Below, piece by piece: positions 27,917 through 37,076 of a stretch of DNA of 64,000 nt. The position numbers and the translations under genes are program-made. The notes beneath the pieces are model-generated. The model worked only from the letters and a program-made list of their open reading frames with translations. It did not search any database and had not been told where the DNA came from. Within the stretch, counting starts at the first letter, position 1. Each line of letters begins with the position of its first letter. Location of the stretch: contig CANRZW010000017.1 of the NCBI GenBank assembly GCA_947644545.1, positions 1 through 64,000 of the forward strand, given 5' to 3'. Source of the stretch: an uncultured Lachnospiraceae bacterium. Its GTDB lineage: Bacteria > Bacillota > Clostridia > Lachnospirales > Lachnospiraceae.

Positions 27917-28798
27917 ATGGCGAAAGAAACGGAATGGAACAATCATTTCAACATCGGCGTTGATTCCATCGACAATGCACACCGGAAACTTTTTTCGATC
28001 GTCCGCAGACTGATCCATGTAAGCAAAGATGAAAATAACGGACAATGGGCATGTGCCGAAGGCATCAAATACTTTAAAACCTATGCCATCGAACATTTTA
28101 CCGACGAAGAATCTTATATGAAGTCAATCAACTACGAAGGATATGAAGTACACAAGCGTCTGCATGACGACATGCGGTATAAGACACTGCCCGCTCTTGA
28201 AAAGGATCTGTCAGAATCAAACTATTCGCAGGAATCCATCCAGCACTTTCTCGGTATCTGTCTCGGATGGCTGACTGCCCACATTATGATTGAGGATCGC
28301 GCCATTACAGGCAATATTTCAAATAGATGGAAAAAGGATAATGCCGGAGAAGCCATGGATGCTCTGGAAGATGCACTGGCGCTTACCATACGGGAGATCT
28401 TCCGGTTACAGCCGGAAATCGTCAGCGAACATTACAGCGGAGAAGATTTCGGCAGCTGCATCATTGACCGGCTGACTTACCGGTCCAAGGAAGGGAATCA
28501 CGTCCAGATCTTTCTCGTTCTCGAGGAAAGTCTGGTACTGCGGGTCGTAAGTTCCATGTTGGATATGCCGCTGAAAAAGGTGGACCGGATGGTTGAAAAT
28601 ACTGTCAGACAGCTTTCCCTGCATATCGCAGATCAGGTCGGCGAACACTGTCATCTGTCTCTTTACTACGAATTGGAGAACAATCACCTGATGACGGCAG
28701 AACAGTTCCGGCAGATCTTTTATGCCCAGTACTTTGACTACAGCCTGCTGTTCAATACCGGAACGGGATATTTCGCATTCTGCATTAAGCTGGAATAA
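27917..28798 (+). CDS. bacteriohemerythrin with extra C-terminal domain
   Basis: 293 residues. Residues 1-132 are a bacteriohemerythrin with every di-iron ligand in place: H22, H60, E64, H79, H83, H122 and D127. It should bind O2. Residues about 145-293 form a second domain that I do not place with certainty; its alternating pattern and GTGYFAFCIKLE ending recall a CheX-like phosphatase fold. AAAGGAG precedes the ATG. It converges on a two-component pair, so it may be an oxygen-sensing input, but that is inference. Confidence 0.8.
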   Translation: MAKETEWNNHFNIGVDSIDNAHRKLFSIVRRLIHVSKDENNGQWACAEGIKYFKTYAIEHFTDEESYMKSINYEGYEVHKRLHDDMRYKTLPALEKDLSESNYSQESIQHFLGICLGWLTAHIMIEDRAITGNISNRWKKDNAGEAMDALEDALALTIREIFRLQPEIVSEHYSGEDFGSCIIDRLTYRSKEGNHVQIFLVLEESLVLRVVSSMLDMPLKKVDRMVENTVRQLSLHIADQVGEHCHLSLYYELENNHLMTAEQFRQIFYAQYFDYSLLFNTGTGYFAFCIKLE

Positions 28799-28809
28799 AC
28801 TATAAAACA

Positions 28810-28832
28810 GGAGCCGGATCAATTCCGGCTCC
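28810..28832. terminator. hairpin between convergent genes
   Basis: GGAGCCGGA, 5-nt loop, TCCGGCTCC: a perfect 9-bp stem. The minus-strand side is followed by TGTTTTATAG. It lies 11 nt after the hemerythrin stop and 60 nt from the response-regulator stop. Confidence 0.6.
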
Positions 28833-28892
28833 ATCGCATATCATACCCTATGGATCATCACACTTCTCACTTCTTTTGTCTGTCTCATAAAC

Positions 28893-29303
28893 TCAGGACG
28901 GCTCACCGCTCTCTGCGTTCTTCCTGCTGCCTGCTTTTCTCAGCACACTCTCGATCCTCTCGTGCAGATCTTCTACGTTAAAGGGCTTGAGAATATAATT
29001 ATCCGCCCCCAGCATAAAGCTCTCCAGAACCGTATGCTTGTCGTTCTGGGATGTGAGCATGATCACCGGAATATTCTGGCAGTCTTCCATTTCGCGGATC
29101 TCACGCAGTGTCTCCACGCCGTCTTTCGATGCCATCCGTACATCCAGCAGGATCAGATCCGGTTTGTTCTTTTTCAAATACTGCAGCGCGCGCACCCCCG
29201 AATTCAAAGGTGTCACCTCATATTTCTCCTTCAAAGCCTGTTCGATCGTCGCCAGACTGATACTGTTATCGTCTACCGCCAGTATTTTGTACTTAAATGT
29301 CAT
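28893..29303 (-). CDS. single-domain response regulator (CheY-like)
   Basis: 136 residues, one receiver domain and no output domain. The acidic pocket is D11-D12, the phosphorylation site is D54 in LILLDVRM and the conserved lysine is K106 in ILKPF. A 25-residue charged tail follows. It begins 13 nt after the hybrid histidine kinase stop, so it is probably that kinase's partner, as a phosphate carrier or regulator by protein contact. Confidence 0.9.
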   Translation of the reverse strand: MTFKYKILAVDDNSISLATIEQALKEKYEVTPLNSGVRALQYLKKNKPDLILLDVRMASKDGVETLREIREMEDCQNIPVIMLTSQNDKHTVLESFMLGADNYILKPFNVEDLHERIESVLRKAGSRKNAESGEPS

Positions 29304-29316
29304 CCGTTCTTTCCCC

Positions 29317-32166
29317 CTATCCTATCTTTTCTAATAATTCGCGCAGCATCTGTTCCGCCGCCTCATCTTCATATAACTGGAGCTGCTCTCTGACATGCTC
29401 GAGCGTTTCTTCGGTCTCGGCCTCCAGCTGATATTCCATAATTTCTTCTATCTTACGCGCACACTCCTTGGCCTGGAAATCTTCCAGACTGCTCAGGGCC
29501 GTCTCAATCTCCTGCCGCAGTTCTTCCCTGCCGATCTCCTTCTTCTCAACCGCAGCGCTCTCCTGCTTCCGGTTCTCTTTCAGATATGCCTCGATATGCG
29601 CAAGCTGCTCTTCATACTCTGCCAGAAGTTTCGTCACACGGCTGTCCACAAAGGCCAGATCCCCTCTGTTCACCGCTTTTTCCTGTTCCTTGGCTCTGCT
29701 GGAAAGCCGCATCGCGCCTACATTCGCGGAAGCGCTCTTTAAGGCGTGTACCTCAATGCCATAGCCCTCATAGTCCTGGTCTTCCCAAAGCTCCTGCAGG
29801 ACTTTCAGCTTGCGCTTCCCGTCCAGACAGTACAGCTTCAACAGCTCATTATATTCTTCCAGGCTGCCGGCATAATGTCCGGCCACCTCATCCGTATCAA
29901 TTCCTTCAATCGTGATCTTCCGGAATATATCGTTATTGGACTGCAGATTCTCGATCCACGATCCGCCCGCCATCCTTCTGTCTTCCGGAATCCATTTCAG
30001 GAGCATCTTATGCATGGCCCGCCTGTCAAGCGGCTTTGCCAGAAAATCCTGGAAACCGTTCGCAAGGAAGTTCTCCCGGACACCTTCCATGGCGTTGGCC
30101 GTCAGCGCGATGACAAGCGGCAGGCTGCCGTTCTCGCCGCAGTCGTTGCGGATCCGCTGCACCGCCTCCATTCCGTCCATGACAGGCATCATATGATCCA
30201 TGAAAATAAGATCGAACTGTATCCTGTGAACAAGCTCTATCGCTTCCATTCCGCTTTCGGCCTCGGTGATCTCCAGCCCGTAAGTCTGCAGGAAGGATCT
30301 CGCGACTTTTCTGTTGATCAGATTGTCGTCCACCACCAGCACCTTATAATCTTTGACCGTAAACGGCTCCAGAGGTTCCTCCGTCTTGATCTCCCGCTCC
30401 GGAACTTCCGATAAGGGCCTGTCGTCCGCAATCTTCTGTATGATCTCCACCGTAAATGTGGAACCCTTACCGTACACGCTCTCTACACTGACCGTACCCT
30501 GCATCAGTTCGGCCAGACGCCTCGTGATGGAGAGGCCAAGACCCGTTCCTTCCGCGCTCCTGTTCCGCTTGGAATCGAGCTGCTTGAAATTCTCAAAGAT
30601 CCGTTCAAGATCTTCCCTGCGGATGCCGCAGCCGGTATCCTGCACCTTGAAGATCAGCCGTTCCGTCCCTTCCGCTTCTCCCGGCCTGCCCGAAACGGAT
30701 ATCTTGACCTGCCCTTCTTTGGTAAATTTCAACGCATTGTTCAGCAGATTCACCAGAATCTGCTTGATCCTGCTCTCGTCCCCAATATAGCAGCAGGGAA
30801 TCGTCATATCGTACTCGCTCTCCACCATCAGTCCGTGCTGTGAAGCCACGATATCCATCATACTGAGTACTTCCTTGACCAGAGACTTGACATGGTACTC
30901 CGCCGGGATCAGTTCCATTTTGCCCGCTTCTACTTTGGACAGATCCAGTATATCATTGATCAGCGCCAGCAGGTTATGGGCAGACGCCTTAATATCACAG
31001 ACATACTCGTATACCTTGCGCCCCTTGCTCTCCTCCATGATGATGTCACTCAGTCCCACGATCGCGTTCATCGGCGTCCGGATCTCATGTGACATGTTGG
31101 CCAGAAACGCGCTCTTGGCTATATTCGCCTGCTCCGCCTGTTCCCGTACACGCGTGATCTCTTCTATGTAATTCTTCGTATCCGTCATATCGAGGATCAG
31201 GATGACATAGCCCTTCTTCTCCCCGAACCTGTCAAGAATCTCTTCCGCATGTCCATGATAATATCTGTTGTTACGGCAGAACTCTTCCTTCCCGTCCTCC
31301 TCCAGCAGCTCCCGCGGAAAATCACTCACCTCTTCGATATGTTTTCCGATGGCGCGGCTGTTTAAATCCTGAAAAATGCCTGCCGCCGCAGGGTTATAAC
31401 TGACAATCCGCTCATGAATGTCGATCGCGATAACGCCGTCGCTCATGCTGTCAAGCAGGCTGCCCGATGCCAGACTGCCGAAGTCGTAGACCTTCCTGCT
31501 CCAGATCAGGATCACCACACTCGCCAGGACGAATCCCAGCACAAACGGCGTGGGATCGTACACAAAAGTCAGCTTCACCACATACAGATACAGCACCACC
31601 ACCGGCAGGAAAGAAAGACCCAGTATCAGTTTGTACTGTCTCTCCGCCGCATAATCCGGCTTTTTGATACACACGCTGATCAGCGCATACATCGAAAGTA
31701 CATAAGGCAGGATCATCCCGCACAGCATGAAAAGCCAGTAACCCGGCCCATACTCCAGTCCCAGATATCCATGCCCTTCCGGCGTATGCAGCCACTCGAC
31801 CCGGCTGTAATAAAAACTATGCTGATCACAGGTAAAAACAAGCCCCAGAATGAAGACATCGATTACTTTCAGAATTTTTAAAATCTTGACAGGCGCTTTC
31901 TCATAGCAGTAGCTGAACATAAAATAGCAATAGCTGATAGGGACTGCCAAAGATCCCATATACTGCATCTTCACCGCCACCATGGCGGCTTCTACCGTAG
32001 GTGCTGTCAATTCAAACAAATATCCGACGTTCTGTATCAAAGAGCCGAGCAGAAAATACTGCATCAGTTTCTGTTCCCGGGAGCCGTCCCCTTTCAACAG
32101 AAGAAACAATGCAACCCCGATCATGCCGATACTCAAAACGCCAAGTCCTATAAATACGATACTCAT
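29317..32166 (-). CDS. hybrid sensor histidine kinase
   Basis: 949 residues. The N-terminal sensor has seven membrane helices (about residues 1-225, HisKA_7TM-like). A PAS segment follows (235-335), then HisKA with H360 in FLANMSHEIRTPMNAIVGL. HATPase has VNLLNNALKFT, DTGCGI and GTGLGLSI. A receiver domain has D657 in IFMDHMMPVMDG, and an Hpt-like domain has H807 in EVHALKSASANVGAMR. A 90-residue helical tail ends the protein. It is a complete multistep phosphorelay in one membrane protein. Its ligand is unknown. It is cotranscribed with the response regulator downstream. Confidence 0.92.
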   Translation of the reverse strand: MSIVFIGLGVLSIGMIGVALFLLLKGDGSREQKLMQYFLLGSLIQNVGYLFELTAPTVEAAMVAVKMQYMGSLAVPISYCYFMFSYCYEKAPVKILKILKVIDVFILGLVFTCDQHSFYYSRVEWLHTPEGHGYLGLEYGPGYWLFMLCGMILPYVLSMYALISVCIKKPDYAAERQYKLILGLSFLPVVVLYLYVVKLTFVYDPTPFVLGFVLASVVILIWSRKVYDFGSLASGSLLDSMSDGVIAIDIHERIVSYNPAAAGIFQDLNSRAIGKHIEEVSDFPRELLEEDGKEEFCRNNRYYHGHAEEILDRFGEKKGYVILILDMTDTKNYIEEITRVREQAEQANIAKSAFLANMSHEIRTPMNAIVGLSDIIMEESKGRKVYEYVCDIKASAHNLLALINDILDLSKVEAGKMELIPAEYHVKSLVKEVLSMMDIVASQHGLMVESEYDMTIPCCYIGDESRIKQILVNLLNNALKFTKEGQVKISVSGRPGEAEGTERLIFKVQDTGCGIRREDLERIFENFKQLDSKRNRSAEGTGLGLSITRRLAELMQGTVSVESVYGKGSTFTVEIIQKIADDRPLSEVPEREIKTEEPLEPFTVKDYKVLVVDDNLINRKVARSFLQTYGLEITEAESGMEAIELVHRIQFDLIFMDHMMPVMDGMEAVQRIRNDCGENGSLPLVIALTANAMEGVRENFLANGFQDFLAKPLDRRAMHKMLLKWIPEDRRMAGGSWIENLQSNNDIFRKITIEGIDTDEVAGHYAGSLEEYNELLKLYCLDGKRKLKVLQELWEDQDYEGYGIEVHALKSASANVGAMRLSSRAKEQEKAVNRGDLAFVDSRVTKLLAEYEEQLAHIEAYLKENRKQESAAVEKKEIGREELRQEIETALSSLEDFQAKECARKIEEIMEYQLEAETEETLEHVREQLQLYEDEAAEQMLRELLEKIG

Positions 32167-32348
32167 AATTTTGCATCACCATATAAATATATTTGCCCGG
32201 CCCCGTAAATCCATCGGCCAGACCACGCTATTACCGCTTTTCTTCTATAAAAGCACACTTATATATATGATATCAGTTAACTCTTTATATGTCTACAGCA
32301 AAATTGTAATGTAATATGGAAGCCGCAGGCTGAACTGTTTTCCATTCC

Positions 32349-33761
32349 TCATAAATCCCAATAACCGTCTCCCACATACAGCCGTTCCGACTGATCATAA
32401 GCATCCATCCAGGCCTCCTCCGCAGACGCATCCTGCGGATAAAATGTCTCCCGGTGATACAGCTGCCATGTTCCGTCCAGCAGGCGTTCATCCGTGATCT
32501 CAACCGCATTGCCGTCCGTTACCCTCTGACCAAGCCTTGCCACATGAACCAGTTGCCCTTCTACGAATTCATATCGGTCTACATAGTGTTCGGCGACGCC
32601 GTTTCTGGAAAATCCATAGATGCACTGCTTATCCTCCCGCAGAGACGGCGTATCAATTCCCGAAAACGCCGGTACATAAGCATAGCTTCCGCTGTCTGGC
32701 TCATAGACAAACAGGGACGAAAAGGATGCCGCTCCCGTACCGAATACCCCCTGGAAGCAGCAGAGATCTTCCTCCCCGTCAAAATTCCAATCCGCCAGAG
32801 ACAGGAAGTTCTGACAGGAAACGCCTGTCAGCCAACAGAAGGCCACTTTATCCGTATCCAGACAGGAAGAGTCGATGCATTGCAGGACAGACCCTCGAGA
32901 CTTGTCCAGGACCAGCACCAGAAATTCATTTGGCTCCTGATAGACCATCTCGCCTTCCAGTCTTTTTTCGATTTCGTTATCCCGAAATTCTATGGTGATA
33001 TAATCAAATCTTTTCCCTTCCGTCCTGACATGGGCAAAATAGGGAATACCCGTCGTTGTTCCTGTCCGGTACCCGTCAAGAAACGCATTCTCCGGAAGGA
33101 CAGGTTCCATAACCTGACATGCATAGCCTTTTTCTGCCGCATAAGTATAGGCATAGGAGGTATCCTCACAGGCGATGGCGACCGGCCAGGGACTTTCATT
33201 TCTCCAAAAAGCCTTTTCATCAATGAATGTCACGCTGTCCGGCAGCTTTATCAGGGAAATGTCAGATGCATTTTCAATCACCCCTTCTTCTATCGTGGTA
33301 ATGCCCTCTGAGACCGTAAGCTCCAGCAGATTACCGGCATAAGGCTCTCCCAGACATTCCCTGCCAAGCGTCGATACCCGTCTGCCGTTAATCATGGAAG
33401 GGATCACCACCCGATAAGGGTCCTGCGTATTTTTCTCCTCATCGTAACCTGTGATCCGCAGCGTGCCGTCGGGCAGTTCTTCGTAGCTGATGCAGTCCGT
33501 CTCCCCTGTTAAGGGCAAATGCTCCGTCGTCCCTGGTCCTGCATTTTCATGGTTTTCCTGCTCACCCTCTGCGGCATAGCCTGCCGCAAATGCGGCGCCT
33601 GCTTCCCTGTCCACGTCTTCTCTGTCTGCGTCTTCTCTGTCTTCCACAGCCGGATGAACCGTCCCTTCTTTCCACCCATAGAACACTAAAAAAACTGTGC
33701 TTCCCAATAAGAACGCTGCAGATAGAATCCTGGCCGTGCTGCTTTTCTGCTTCATCATCAC
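32349..33761 (-). CDS. membrane-anchored or secreted LRR_5-type protein
   Basis: About 470 residues. An N-terminal hydrophobic segment (ILSAAFLLGSTVFLVFYGW, residues 13-31) is a signal anchor. A low-complexity acidic stretch follows (DREDADREDVDRE). The BspA-type leucine-rich repeat part has INGRRVSTLGRECLG, GITTIEEGVIENASDISLIKLPDSVTFIDEKAF. A C-terminal region has the calcium-loop-like DWNFDGEEDL near residue 335. It probably works at the cell surface. The start is uncertain (GTG 33761, ATG 33758 or 33755), all after a GGAGG site. Confidence 0.6.
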   Translation of the reverse strand: MMMKQKSSTARILSAAFLLGSTVFLVFYGWKEGTVHPAVEDREDADREDVDREAGAAFAAGYAAEGEQENHENAGPGTTEHLPLTGETDCISYEELPDGTLRITGYDEEKNTQDPYRVVIPSMINGRRVSTLGRECLGEPYAGNLLELTVSEGITTIEEGVIENASDISLIKLPDSVTFIDEKAFWRNESPWPVAIACEDTSYAYTYAAEKGYACQVMEPVLPENAFLDGYRTGTTTGIPYFAHVRTEGKRFDYITIEFRDNEIEKRLEGEMVYQEPNEFLVLVLDKSRGSVLQCIDSSCLDTDKVAFCWLTGVSCQNFLSLADWNFDGEEDLCCFQGVFGTGAASFSSLFVYEPDSGSYAYVPAFSGIDTPSLREDKQCIYGFSRNGVAEHYVDRYEFVEGQLVHVARLGQRVTDGNAVEITDERLLDGTWQLYHRETFYPQDASAEEAWMDAYDQSERLYVGDGYWDL

Positions 33762-33841
33762 AAATCATCCTCCACGCACTCTATTGTAACACTTTCTGAG
33801 TATCAGATCTTCCGATACAGGACGCAATCTGAGCAGAACCC

Positions 33842-35422
33842 TTATTTACCTTCGCATACCTGCCGCATTGCCTTATCTTCCCTGCCATTCCCAACAGCGA
33901 CGGCTTCTTCCGGTCTGATTCCCAGCCAATCGCAGATCTCCCGGACTCCCGTCCCCTTATTCACATGCGCCGCGATGATCTGCAGGCAATGATCCTCCAC
34001 GAAGATCCGATCATCCCCGGTCGAAAGAATCTTTGCCGCCTTTTGGCACTCCTGCTCTTTCCAGGCACCGTTATGCCTTTTTACAAGCGTGATCTTATAG
34101 GCCGTTTCCTTTGCCATATCCACTTCCCGTTCCCTTTTTCTGTAGATCCTGACAACGGCATTGCACTGCGCCGCAAGTTCCGTCAGCCGGGGTAATTCCT
34201 TAAGATCCACCGAATGTATCACTTCCCTGTCCTCTATACACTTAGGCTTCTCCTCTCTGCCATCCGCCTTCCCGGCTTCCTCCATCGTCCTCATCCATAC
34301 ATAAGCCCCGGACGCAAAGACAGCCCCCTGAAACAGATCCAGATCGTCTCCCAGCCTCCGCCTGACTTCCTCTGCCGGCATGGAAGTAGCCAGAAACACC
34401 GGGCATTTCTCCCGCAGGGCAAGCAGCTTCCGGCGCACGCTGTCCGACAGCCCTCCCCTGTGCTTCTCCGGCACCAGCGTACCGTCCAGATCCAGAAAGA
34501 CCGCCTTATACCGTTTCGGAACCCGGAAGATCGGATACGCCCCGAAAAACTGCCGCCCCTCGAAATCGACTCTTCCGCCATAAGCCAGATAACAGGAACA
34601 CCTCTTTTTACCGCACAGAGAGTGAAAGATTTCCGCTGCCTCACTCTGATACCAATTCCCCTCTTTTATGCGGCTGATATTGCAGGTGCGGATCCGACCG
34701 TCGGCCTCCACGAAACATCTGTCGCTACACATGGCAGCGTCCGCAGCCGGACTACCACATTCCAATCCGAAAAAGGGATCCAGCTCCAGAAAGGCCCGCT
34801 TCTCCTCCTCCGTATAGGCGCGCCCCAGCCCATCCATCTTATTAATCCACAGGTAAAGATCCGAAGAAAGCCGCTCCCGCAGTCTGCCGAGCAGCGAAAT
34901 ATTCTGCGGCGCCCCCACTGCTCCCACGCACAGATTAACGCCGTTCCCGGCCAGCCTGTGACACTTGTCCACAAACGTGTCCAGATCTGTCATCTCCGGA
35001 TGAAAAGTCGCCCAGATACAAAGCTTTCTCCGAGCTTCCCCGCAGATTCCCCGGCCGCTTTCTCTGCCATTTTCCCTGTCGGTATCCCCACTGTACAGAT
35101 CAAAGACTGCCAGACACTCCTCCACCAAAAAGCTCAGATTCGTCTGCAGCCCCACCCGTTCCAGACTGTCAAGCCCCGCGAGCCGACCCAGCCCTTCCCA
35201 ATACCACCGGTGGATCGAAGCCTCCCCGTAAGGCACCACGAAGACCGCGCCAATATCGAATTTCTCCGCCCTGTCCGCGATACTCTCACAAAATCTCTCG
35301 AAACTTCGCCTGTCCTTTTCCAGTTCCTGCGCCGACGCCCTGTGTTTGGAAAAGGGACAGTAAGAACAGCGATAATTACAACTTTTCAGGCTCCCCCTGT
35401 AACAGATTGTTTTCCTGCCCAT
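33842..35422 (-). CDS. STM4011-family radical SAM protein fused to HAD hydrolase
   Basis: 526 residues. The radical SAM part (1-300) has C15-x3-C19-x2-C22 in SCNYRCSYCPF, VVPYGEASIHRWYW, VGLQTNLSF, and later cysteines (C222, C232, C236, C247, C270, C275, C277) that could hold a second cluster. Residues 305-526 are a HAD phosphatase domain with D311-x-D313 in AVFLDLDGTLVPE, ATSMPAE and VAVGNGREDKAM; its last few elements look short. The family is conserved but its reaction is unknown. It overlaps STM4012 by 47 nt, with its own GGAG 8 nt before the ATG. The fusion links SAM chemistry with a phosphatase. Confidence 0.85.
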   Translation of the reverse strand: MGRKTICYRGSLKSCNYRCSYCPFSKHRASAQELEKDRRSFERFCESIADRAEKFDIGAVFVVPYGEASIHRWYWEGLGRLAGLDSLERVGLQTNLSFLVEECLAVFDLYSGDTDRENGRESGRGICGEARRKLCIWATFHPEMTDLDTFVDKCHRLAGNGVNLCVGAVGAPQNISLLGRLRERLSSDLYLWINKMDGLGRAYTEEEKRAFLELDPFFGLECGSPAADAAMCSDRCFVEADGRIRTCNISRIKEGNWYQSEAAEIFHSLCGKKRCSCYLAYGGRVDFEGRQFFGAYPIFRVPKRYKAVFLDLDGTLVPEKHRGGLSDSVRRKLLALREKCPVFLATSMPAEEVRRRLGDDLDLFQGAVFASGAYVWMRTMEEAGKADGREEKPKCIEDREVIHSVDLKELPRLTELAAQCNAVVRIYRKREREVDMAKETAYKITLVKRHNGAWKEQECQKAAKILSTGDDRIFVEDHCLQIIAAHVNKGTGVREICDWLGIRPEEAVAVGNGREDKAMRQVCEGK

Positions 35423-36821
35423 TGCTCTTCTCCCATTCCAGCATCTTTCTCCTGATGTCCGCCGAAATCAGCTGCGGCCCGATATAATCAGACATCCCCA
35501 ATCCTTCCTCCGTCAGGCTGAGGAAGCCTGAATCTTGGTATCCCGAACCCCTCTGTCCCTTCTGCAACTCCGGATATCCTGCTGCCTCTCCGCTGGCCCA
35601 ATGCCTCTGCTCTTCCCGACTTTCATCCTTCTCTTCCAGCCACCCGGCCTCTATCCAATTCCTTAAGATCGGAAAGTCTTCCGTTATCTCGTTCCCAAAG
35701 ATCTGCCGATACGCCTTCTTTGCAATACCGGGGCGAATCAACAGATGCTTTATCACATACCTTCGTCTGATCTCCTCATCGGAAAGCAGGATTCCATGCG
35801 TAGCTGTCAGGAAATCTTCTCTCCCCAAATAGGCTTCTATCTCTTCAAGCGCTCCCTGCCGCGTTGTCCGGTAAGGCGTGCAGGCATGCAGCCGCCCCAG
35901 ATAGCTTCTGCCCCCGCAGCCCAGAGACAAAGCCCCGGTAAAGCCGCATTCCCGGACTTCCGTCTGCAGACCGTCAGCACCTTCACTCCCCTTTCTCTTT
36001 ACAAAACGCCTCATCGAAATCTGCGCATATCCATGTTCCTTTAAAAAGTCCGTGCCCCGCTGATAAAGCCGGAACGCATGATCAGAATCCAACGTCGCTG
36101 CCTTCCCGTCTTTCTCCAAACGGACTCCATGCTTGATATACAGCGGATACAGAAAGATCTCATCCGGCGAGAAAGCCATTGCCCGCTCCAGAGAATGCAG
36201 CAGACTTTCCGCCGTCTGCCCCGGCAGCCCGTAGATAAAGTCGAAATTGACGCAGGCAAACTCCGCTTCCATCAGAATCTTTGCCGCTTCCTGTGCCCGC
36301 CGGCCGTCATGAAATCTGCCAAGCCAGGAAAGCTCTCCCTCGTCAAAGCTCTGGATCCCCATACTGACCCTTGTAACACCCGATTCCTTTAACAGACGCA
36401 CCTTCTCCCTGTCGGTCTGCTTCGGCGCAGTCTCTATGATAATCTGGCAGTCTTTCCCCAGAGGCATATAAGTTCTGACATCCCGAAATACCCGTTCCAG
36501 CTGCCGGACATCCAGAAGCAGCGGCGTACCGCCGCCTATGGTAAAATCTCCAAACACGGTATCACAGGGCAGGATTTCCCTGTACTGCTCCATCTGACGC
36601 GGCAGCACGTCCAGATACGCGTCCCTCTGCGCCCCGCCGCAGCCCGCCACGGAGAACAAATTGCAATACCCGCACTTACTCTCACAAAAGGGCAGGTGAA
36701 GGTACAAGCTGTGCCCCTCACCCGCCAGATTTTCCATATAATCTCTCAAATTTACGTTATCTAATGATCTGTACGCCGTCTTATGCGGATAACTGTACAT
36801 ATACTGCACATATCTGTTCAT
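35376..36821 (-). CDS. STM4012-family radical SAM protein (HemN-like)
   Basis: 481 residues. The HemN-type radical SAM core has C46-x3-C50-x2-C53 in HLPFCESKCGYCNLF, FTIGGGTPLLL, VSMGIQSFDEGEL and FDFIYGLPGQT. It resembles coproporphyrinogen dehydrogenases, but the neighbourhood and the C-terminal half follow the STM4012 family, so a haem role is not supported. The ATG at 36821 is chosen because GAGGTG lies 6 nt upstream. It overlaps the STM4011 gene and is followed by it. Upstream, a 147-nt structured element separates it from STM4013. Confidence 0.87.
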   Translation of the reverse strand: MNRYVQYMYSYPHKTAYRSLDNVNLRDYMENLAGEGHSLYLHLPFCESKCGYCNLFSVAGCGGAQRDAYLDVLPRQMEQYREILPCDTVFGDFTIGGGTPLLLDVRQLERVFRDVRTYMPLGKDCQIIIETAPKQTDREKVRLLKESGVTRVSMGIQSFDEGELSWLGRFHDGRRAQEAAKILMEAEFACVNFDFIYGLPGQTAESLLHSLERAMAFSPDEIFLYPLYIKHGVRLEKDGKAATLDSDHAFRLYQRGTDFLKEHGYAQISMRRFVKRKGSEGADGLQTEVRECGFTGALSLGCGGRSYLGRLHACTPYRTTRQGALEEIEAYLGREDFLTATHGILLSDEEIRRRYVIKHLLIRPGIAKKAYRQIFGNEITEDFPILRNWIEAGWLEEKDESREEQRHWASGEAAGYPELQKGQRGSGYQDSGFLSLTEEGLGMSDYIGPQLISADIRRKMLEWEKSNGQENNLLQGEPEKL

Positions 36822-36886
36822 GGAACACACCTCGCCGAAAATATCCCTATGGTATCAACAATACTCCGATCAGTAAATGAAACACA

Positions 36887-37033
36887 GCGCCTGGCATGGT
36901 GTAATTGTCCTGAGGACCGTTGGAAAACGCCGGCACTTAGCAAGAAGTTGCAAAGCAACTTTCGAGCTTAGTTCCGCTGCGTTTGGAACCGAGCGCAAGC
37001 GCGTCCAAAGGGCAACTACACCATGCCAGGCGC
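36887..37033. repeat. 147-nt structured palindromic element
   Basis: The ends are a perfect 17-bp inverted repeat, 36887-36903 against 37017-37033 (GCGCCTGGCATGGTGTA and its complement). Inside are further hairpins: AAGTTGC-AAA-GCAACTT near 36946-36962, TTCCGC with GGAA near 36972-36988, and GCGC-AA-GCGC near 36993-37002. It lies between two genes of one operon. It could be a MITE-like repeat or a structured RNA; only one copy is in the window. Confidence 0.7.
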
Positions 37034-37076
37034 GTCTGGTTTAACTTAACAGTACTGGCGCCAACTCTCCCCCTTT

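Noticed and set aside
29746..30414. Plus-strand open frame of 222 codons
   Set aside because: It is antisense to the hybrid histidine kinase, whose domains are complete.
34214..35455. Plus-strand open frame of 413 codons
   Set aside because: It is antisense to the STM4011 radical SAM gene, whose motifs are clear; its residues are rich in P, R and H and match nothing.
35376..36821. HemN/coproporphyrinogen dehydrogenase
   Set aside because: The core is HemN-like, but the neighbours are the STM4011-4015 set and no haem genes are present, so a haem role is not supported.
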